Shown here in pieces: positions 9,601 through 15,205 of a DNA stretch of 15,205 bases. Position 1 is the first letter of the stretch. The number at the start of each line of letters is the position of its first letter. A model generated the notes under the pieces. The model made no database searches and was not told the origin of the DNA. It saw only the letters and a program-made list of their open reading frames with translations. This DNA is from Smittium culicis (taxonomy: Eukaryota; Kickxellomycota; Harpellomycetes; Harpellales; Legeriomycetaceae), in assembly GCA_001970855.1 (NCBI GenBank), contig LSSN01001174.1, positions 1 to 15,205 on the forward strand, written 5' to 3'. A program made the translations under genes and the position numbers.

Positions 9601-11576
9601 AGGAGTTATTAGGTTTATCTTTGCACCCATTACAAAGATTAGTCCCAGCAGAAGTTCGATGGAGACATTTGGAGCGTGTATTGATTAGCATGACAAATAG
9701 CGTTGGTGTAAATGTAAATGAAATCATCCAGCACTCTCATAAAAGTTCAACTCTTTCTTATGTTTGTGGTCTTGGGCCGCGTAAAGCTCAGGCAATACTA
9801 AACTCTCTTTCTGGCTCAGCTGGCACATCACTAATAGACTCACGGAGCGATTTGATTTATCGTGAACTGGTTACTAGAAATGTTTTCGTGAACTGTGCAT
9901 CATTTTTAAGAATATGGCCATCTCACACAGATATTCTGGATTCAACTCGTATACACCCTGAGGATTACGAGCTTGCACGAAAAATGGCAGCAGACGCCTT
10001 GGATGTCGAAGATGACGCCGACGAATTTTCAAATAGTGACAACGAAAGATATAGCCGTAAAAAAAGAGGTCGAGAAGGCCCATCGAAGTATGTTTCTGAA
10101 GTTATTCGCCGCTCTCCTGAAAAACTAGACGAGCTGATATTGTCTGAATATGCAATAGAACTAGAAAGAAGGCTTGGAGTTCCTAAGCTTTGTTGCCTTC
10201 AGTTTATTAAGCGCGAATTACAAAATCCATACGAGGATTACCGCCTGAAGTTCAACAGCCCAGAACCTCCAGCTCTATTTGAGATGTATTCTGGTGAAAC
10301 TCTAGGTGATACTATCAGGGATGATGGCTCATCTATTGTTGTTGCGCGCATTTCAAGAGTCAAAGAAAAATTTGCAGTTGCCAAATTAGATTCTGGTATT
10401 GATGCTTTTATAGGAATATCGAACATTGATGATGCCAGGATTGAAAACATTAATGATTACATATATACAGGGATGCCTGTTACTGGTGTTATTAAAAAAA
10501 TAGATTTTGAAAAAATGACTGTAGATTTGTCTATTAAGCCTTCAGATTTAACCACCGCAAAAGAAAGCATAGAATCGCCTCCTAGAGAATTTTATGATGA
10601 ATATTATGACTTTGACGCCGAGCAAGTTGCAAAAAACAAATCCCGAATTGATCAACAAAGAACGCAATCTCTACAACGTTCTATTGCTCACCCGCTATTT
10701 AGGCCATTTAATAGTAGGCAAGCTGAAAGGTATTTATTACAAAGATCAGTTGGCGACTGTGTTATTCGACCATCATCTATGGGTATGGACCACTTGGTTA
10801 TTACATGGAAGATAGCATCAGGTTTATACCAGCATATTGACGTTTTGGAGCTGGATAAACCATCTGAAATAGCCCTTGGGCGCATACTGAAAATTCGTGA
10901 CGCTCAATACGGAGATTTGGATGAATTACTTGCTATGTATATAGAACCACTCGCCAGAAGATTCGATGAAGTCAGGCGTTGCCCTAAGTTTTATAACCCA
11001 GATAGGGATCCTGCATATGCTAGCTCAAGCAGAAATAGCGCAAAGAAGAGTGATAATCCTATAGCAGACTTAGATTCAGCTGAACCAGAGCCAGTTGATA
11101 CAAACGAAACGCTACAGCAACAGATAGAACGTCAAGATAGACACAGAAACCGCTGTAAAGTTCGAATTGAGAGATATCTCAACAATTTGTGCAATTCTAC
11201 TGGTCGTGGCTCATATTGTTTAGCACTAAATTATGAACACCCAGGAACAATCTACTTTTATTTTAAACCTAATCCTAAAGCAGAAAGTATTATGAAGTGG
11301 GTTGTTAGAATAAGGCCAAATGAGTTCTTACTTGGTGAAAAAAGTAGATATCCTAATGTTTCGAGCTTAATAAATGGTTTTAAAACTATCGCGTCTAATT
11401 CGTCCCAGCAGCAAAAACAACAACCAGCTACATCTAACTGGAATTCAAATAGTTTTAATGCTAATGGTTCAGGCTCAAGCAATTATGAATTTGGCTCAAA
11501 CCAAGGTGTCAGAGGTTTTTCAAATGGTAATATCCCCCCGCCACCCCCTCGCTCTCCTAAGAAAGCATATTATTGA
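6601..11576 (+). CDS. SPT6: SPT6, histone chaperone and transcription elongation factor
   Basis: SPT6 travels with RNA polymerase II in the nucleus, binds histones and reassembles nucleosomes behind the polymerase. The coding sequence is the join of 6601-6934 and 7000-11576, giving 1636 residues, within the usual range (yeast about 1450, human about 1730). Visible parts in order: an extremely acidic N-terminus (Asp/Glu runs, residues 1-110) followed by Asn/Ser-rich acidic sequence; FEPSELKEKM and TTDVPERMQ near 340-362; a Tex-like core with EVPFIFTHRKD (about 435), LWLIFDLD (about 467) and HPYLPFKFLKPKP (about 668); a YqgF/RNase H-like domain (about 829-950); LNPAERY and LHPLQRLVP; helix-hairpin-helix YVCGLGPRKAQAIL (about 1030); S1 domain (about 1221-1292); SH2 with GDCVIRPSS (about 1363-1371) and a second SH2 to about 1574; then a Gln/Asn/Ser tail with polyproline. 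It is intact, and the start at 6601 is the first ATG of the acidic exon. Confidence 0.97.
6935..6999 (+). other. SPT6 intron, 65 bp
   Basis: The intron begins GTAAGTAT (6935) and ends TTTTAG (6999). AACTAA at about 6974-6979, some 20 bases before the 3' end, is a good branch-site candidate. Removing it joins A to GA to make an Arg codon (phase 1), so the protein runs through KQ-R-RGSEDSLDEEDLELL without a stop; unspliced reading would stop after about 114 codons. The acidic character is continuous across the junction. Confidence 0.93.
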
Positions 11577-11695
11577 TCTTATACATTTCTGTTCTTATGG
11601 CCTAGCAAATGTTATAATTCCTTCTAAAATTAATTAACTTTACATGGTATTTTATATTATACAATACTTTTATAGTTTTATATTAACGAACTTCA

Positions 11696-11701
11696 AATAA
11701 A
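11696..11701 (+). promoter_or_regulatory. Probable SPT6 polyadenylation hexamer AATAAA
   Basis: An exact AATAAA lies 120 bases after the SPT6 stop codon, in AT-rich DNA with TTTTTAAT just downstream. The position suits a 3' end signal, but the hexamer is common by chance in such sequence. Confidence 0.45.
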
Positions 11702-12117
11702 ATCATAATTTTTAATCAAATGTAATGTACATCTTGGCTAGATAATATAGTAATAGAATTATCCTAGAAGAGAATATTTAATAGATTGTAATATAAGCAT
11801 ATTTTTATTTAAATCAACTAGACTATTTATTTCACAATAGACCTGTTACAGAAAAATGCAAAATTGGGCATATGATCTTTTGTTTTAAAAAATTATGAAG
11901 TGTAAAAAAATCAGCTAAATATTACTTGAAAATTAACAAATCAAGATTAAAAAATATTAATATGAATGAAATATAAATTTAAGTTTAGTAAAAGATTTAA
12001 TTATATACATCGATTTTAAAGTACCAGACTGTAATTACTCAATAGCCACATTATTGATTCCTTATATGATATTTATTTATAAATTTATATAATTTTCCAA
12101 AAAAAATATTAAAACAG

Positions 12118-12135
12118 TTTCATTTTAAAATGAAA
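12118..12135. repeat. 18-bp perfect palindrome
   Basis: TTTCATTTTAAAATGAAA reads the same on both strands with no spacer. It does not extend further on either side. It is placed about 540 bp after the SPT6 stop and has no known role. Confidence 0.9.
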
Positions 12136-13419
12136 TCGAAGAGTGGTGGTTTTGTGAAAAAAAATTTTTTAACCCTTGTAACTTTTGACTAAAAAAATTA
12201 TGTTTTGTATTTCTCAAAACTGGTGCGAATATTGAACAATTACAAACATTTATGATTTGTAGGTTTATTATTCTATTTACGTTATAACACCTAAAAATTT
12301 CTTATTATCTACAAACTCATCTGGGAAATAAATATAATCAACGAAAATTTAATACTACCAAAAAAAGGTTTTGTCACGGAGTTGAAATTTTTTTATTAAA
12401 TCTTTTGTGTAAGAAAACATTAAACTTTAAAGAATGTTATTGTTAATAAATAAAAATATACTATTTAATTAAATTTTTTGACTTGACGTACTTTTTTATT
12501 TAAATAATATTTTAGAACCAAAAAATCACTTAATTTCTCGCGTATTTTTTATGAGCCGTTTTATTTGAAAATAGTGTAAAAAAGAATTAAATTTATTTTA
12601 ATTCTTTTCCATATGAAATTTGAAATACTAGAAGATACACTCATATGAAATTGGTTTTAAATATTGAAATTTTTATTTAAATATAATAAATATTATGGAT
12701 TTACTTATGAATCATAAAAATTAACCACACAATTCTCTCTGTGGATCAATAAGCTCTGTAACCACCAAGAAATTCATTCAATGCGACAAATAAATAACTT
12801 TTATTTCGTAGTATAATCGGTTTTTAAACACGGTTTATATCCAAAATTTGAGTTTTTCGAGCTCTAATAGTAAATATATTCAAAAAAATTTGCGAAAAAA
12901 AAAATATATATTTTAGTAAAAAAACTTATAAAAATAAGCGTTATTTTAATGTTGGTCTACTCTATAGAACTGTAACCAAAATTTATTCGTTATATTTCCA
13001 ATAAATTGATGATTTTTTTTTAAAGAAAATTTTATTATAATAATAATATAAAATAACAAAAAATAACACACAAATTTCTATAAATAGTAAAAAATATAAA
13101 AAATTATTTGATCACACTCTCCTCCACTACTCTAACAGCTCTGTAGCTGCTGTAAATTGTTTCTAGTGGGATTTAAAAACACTATTACCTTAAAATATAG
13201 GTGATCTCAAAACATGACTCCAGCTAAAAAATTTGCTGTTTACGGCTCGAAATTTAGACCGAGAGCTCCACAGCAGAGCTGTATATTAGTATTTTTAGAC
13301 CCCCCTCCCACTCCAAAGAGTTTCCCAACTAGCCAATACTGAATTCATCGGAATTTAAAATTTATAAATTTCTGTCCGAGTGGAAAAAAGCTGGCGTGAA
13401 CCAGAAAATTGATTATTTT

Positions 13420-15205
13420 CTAACTTTGCGTCATATGGCGCTGTCTAAATATATGTGATCCTATATCTTCAGCTTCTTGAGACTGCACAACAGTTAAAAA
13501 TAGTTTATATTTTTGACCGATTTTTTTCGCTTTTTCTAGACTCTGGACACTCGAATAGCTGTTAATTAGCATTTGCTGACTTCCTGAAAACCCAATAATT
13601 ATAGCCTGGTGCAATTATTAGAGGTTTATTGAAATTTCGTATTGCTGATATTAAGATTGCGTGCCCATTGATTTATTTTTTTGTGGTTGACTAGAAAGAT
13701 TTTATTAAGGCTCTCTGTGTTATTTTTTCAGTATAGTTTGATCCATCTGGCACTTCCTATGACCAAGGTAGACTTTCTATCCACGATTATACTAGCTATC
13801 AGGTCGGCGATAAATGTTATTGATGCCGGAAACTTTTTTTACGCACGCTCACGAACTTTTATAGTGCGTAGAAGCACTGATGTCACACCCAGTTCCTCGC
13901 GGTTCTACTCCATGGCGGCGTTTTTTCCTACCTTGGAAACCATCCGGGTTGCCTGGTCAATAATAGTCTAAATGGAGCGGCATCGGTTTTCTCTCATTCC
14001 AAAGGTCTCGCCACCGTAGCGCCCAATAGATAGCAGGACGGAGTTGATGATCCGAATTTTGAGGCCAGTGAATACGTCAGAGCGGTTTGAAAAATAATAC
14101 CGAGCATACATTTCCATCTGGGCCAACATTTGATTGTTCATTAATTGTACCAGATACACTTCATATGGGATTCATTATGTATCCCAAGTATGTGTATTGG
14201 TCAGTGGTGCAGATGGCCTGCCGCTTCAGCGTCAGTTCAGCCTGATCGTCGCAGTTTACAGCCATGATCGCACACTTTAAGGCATTCACAGCCATTTCCC
14301 AGGTGTCGGACCACACAGTGATGGCGTCCAATGAGGTTTATAGATTTTGGGCGGAGTCGGCCAGCACGACTGTATCGTCTTCAAAAAGTAGACCTGGTAT
14401 TCTATCGGGTATTACGGGCACTTATACACCTGATATTCCCTTGAATATGTCATTTATAAAAAAAATAGAACAGGATCAGTGAGGCTGAGCAAGCTTGGAG
14501 TACCCCACAGAGGTATTCAGAGAGCTCCAAAAGTTTATCGCCGATCCCTAAAATGATCGTATTCAGCAGTTTAACGCAGATCCCGATGCCCCGGAGTTTT
14601 TATATGAGTGCCATATGTGGCACTAGATCGTATGCCTTGCTATAGCAAATATAGCAGATCCATTTTTGCAAGTTTTTTACTTTTCGCCGCTTCGCAATTT
14701 TGTATAGGGTGGTTGCTTGAGCCAAAAACTCTTCCAAATTGCGGAATCCTGCCTGTTCTTTAATAATTAGTTTGTATTTATGATCTAATCTAGACAGTTT
14801 TGATGCCACGATCTTGGAAAGTAGCTTAATTAGTGTTGGGATTAATGATATACCTCTATAGCTGTCAGGGTCTGTCATGTCACCCTTCTTGGGAACCGGC
14901 ACTACCAAGCTTGTGTTCATGTTTTTCGGAATGTTTCCTGAGTCGAACATCATATTAACATTTTTTTTTATTAGTATGGCCAAGTTGGAAGTGGGTGATT
15001 TTTCATTCATCACTAACTTCCATACTTCGCTGGGCACCCCATCGGCTCCCGGAGCCTTGTTGTTTGGGGTGTCCTTGAGTGCCTGGATGATTTTATACCA
15101 ATTGACGGAGTCATCACACTCTATGAAGTAATCACTGTCGTCAGAGATCATTTCTTGCCACTTGCTAGGGCTGCGGCTATTACCTGAGATGTCTTTTGCA
15201 AGATC
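13420..15205 (-). mobile_element. Decayed LINE (non-LTR retrotransposon), 5' part beyond window
   Basis: The minus strand carries reverse transcriptase from the right edge to about 13680, followed by a possible C-terminal remnant in 13614-13420 (SQEAEDIGSHIF), which resembles the C-x-x-C...H...C zinc-binding end of many LINEs but lacks the cysteines in this frame. No endonuclease is visible because the element is cut by the window edge. I could not identify a poly-A tail or target-site duplication at the 3' end near 13400. No terminal repeats are seen, as expected of LINEs. The base composition is visibly less AT-rich than the flanking intergenic DNA. Confidence 0.85.
13680..15205 (-). pseudogene. 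LINE reverse transcriptase, broken by stops and frameshifts
   Basis: The enzyme would have primed cDNA synthesis at a nicked target. The frame is open from the window edge (15205) to TAA 14602-14600 with NNKAPGADGVPSEVWK, VVPVPKKGD, DSYRGISLIPTLIKLLSKIV and QAGFRN, then motif A as ICYSKAYDLVPH, where family members have Asp in place of the Cys at 14647-14645. Past the stop the same frame goes on to about 14455 with a weak motif B (CGVLQACSASLILF). A frameshift leads to INDIFKGISGV and motif C as LLFEDD (FEDD at 14385-14374; usually FADD), then NALKCAIMAV and YTYLGYIM, with three stops. From 14159 another frame gives SIGRYGGETFG, and QATRMVSKVGKNAA, EELGVTSVLLRT and SARWIK follow to about 13720. 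The motif A aspartate is lost, so it is inactive. Confidence 0.93.

Larger units (their letters stand above)
11577..13419. other. Intergenic, AT-rich, no gene seen
   Basis: Apart from the SPT6 3' end I find no coding region or RNA gene. The only long structure is the 18-bp palindrome at 12118. CATATGAAATT occurs twice 32 bp apart (12610 and 12642). From about 13110 to 13400 the base composition is less AT-rich and AGCTCTGTA-like words recur (12752, 13137, and inverted at 13274), which may be traces of a repeat I cannot define. Confidence 0.65.

Noticed and set aside
9485..10450. Minus-strand frames inside SPT6
   Set aside because: They are shadows of the conserved SPT6 core and resemble nothing I recognise.
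13135..13282. 9-bp inverted repeat ACAGCTCTG / CAGAGCTGT 130 bp apart
   Set aside because: It is too short and too widely spaced to call a structure; it may be a trace of an unidentified repeat.
13874..14482. Plus-strand frames of 72-96 codons
   Set aside because: They are antisense to clear reverse transcriptase motifs of the LINE remnant.

Overview
The window looks like nuclear DNA from a small-genome, very AT-rich eukaryote. The evidence is a spliceosomal intron of about 65 bp with GTAAGT...AG boundaries, a eukaryote-specific protein (the histone chaperone and elongation factor SPT6), and remnants of two eukaryotic retrotransposon classes. The compact gene, the short intron and a DIRS-type element together with a LINE would fit an early-diverging fungus, but that placement is inference and nothing here proves it.

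Left part (1-4497). A 39-bp minisatellite of nearly eight identical units touches the end of a decayed tyrosine-recombinase retrotransposon of the DIRS type, which lies on the minus strand. Reading 5' to 3' on that strand there is an outer repeat (4497-4381), a gag-like region (4215-3410), reverse transcriptase, RNase H and a conserved C-terminal block (about 3125-1650), a tyrosine recombinase (about 1320-530), and the partner outer repeat (416-304) in inverted orientation. A 52-bp core of the two outer repeats matches at 46 positions without gaps. The open frames are broken by many stops and frameshifts, and the second aspartate of the reverse transcriptase active site is replaced by lysine, so the element is dead.

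Middle left (4498-6600). No gene is visible. The stretch holds a pyrimidine-rich strip, a hexanucleotide microsatellite, and three diverged copies of an element of about 185-190 bp whose ends are short imperfect inverted repeats (CCCTTTT...AAAAGGG). The copies look like miniature inverted-repeat elements, and two of them sit only 4 bp apart, upstream of SPT6.

Centre (6601-11576). SPT6 is the only intact gene: two exons, 1636 residues, with a very acidic N-terminus, Tex-like core, YqgF-like domain, helix-hairpin-helix, S1 and tandem SH2 domains. A polyadenylation hexamer lies about 120 bp past the stop.

Right part (11577-15205). About 1.8 kb of AT-rich DNA without a recognisable gene includes an 18-bp perfect palindrome. 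It is followed on the minus strand by a decayed LINE (non-LTR) reverse transcriptase remnant that runs off the right edge. The window is therefore one housekeeping gene between two retroelement graveyards. I did not find a new multi-gene system. The most unusual items are the DIRS-type element with its abutting minisatellite and the small triplicated element.
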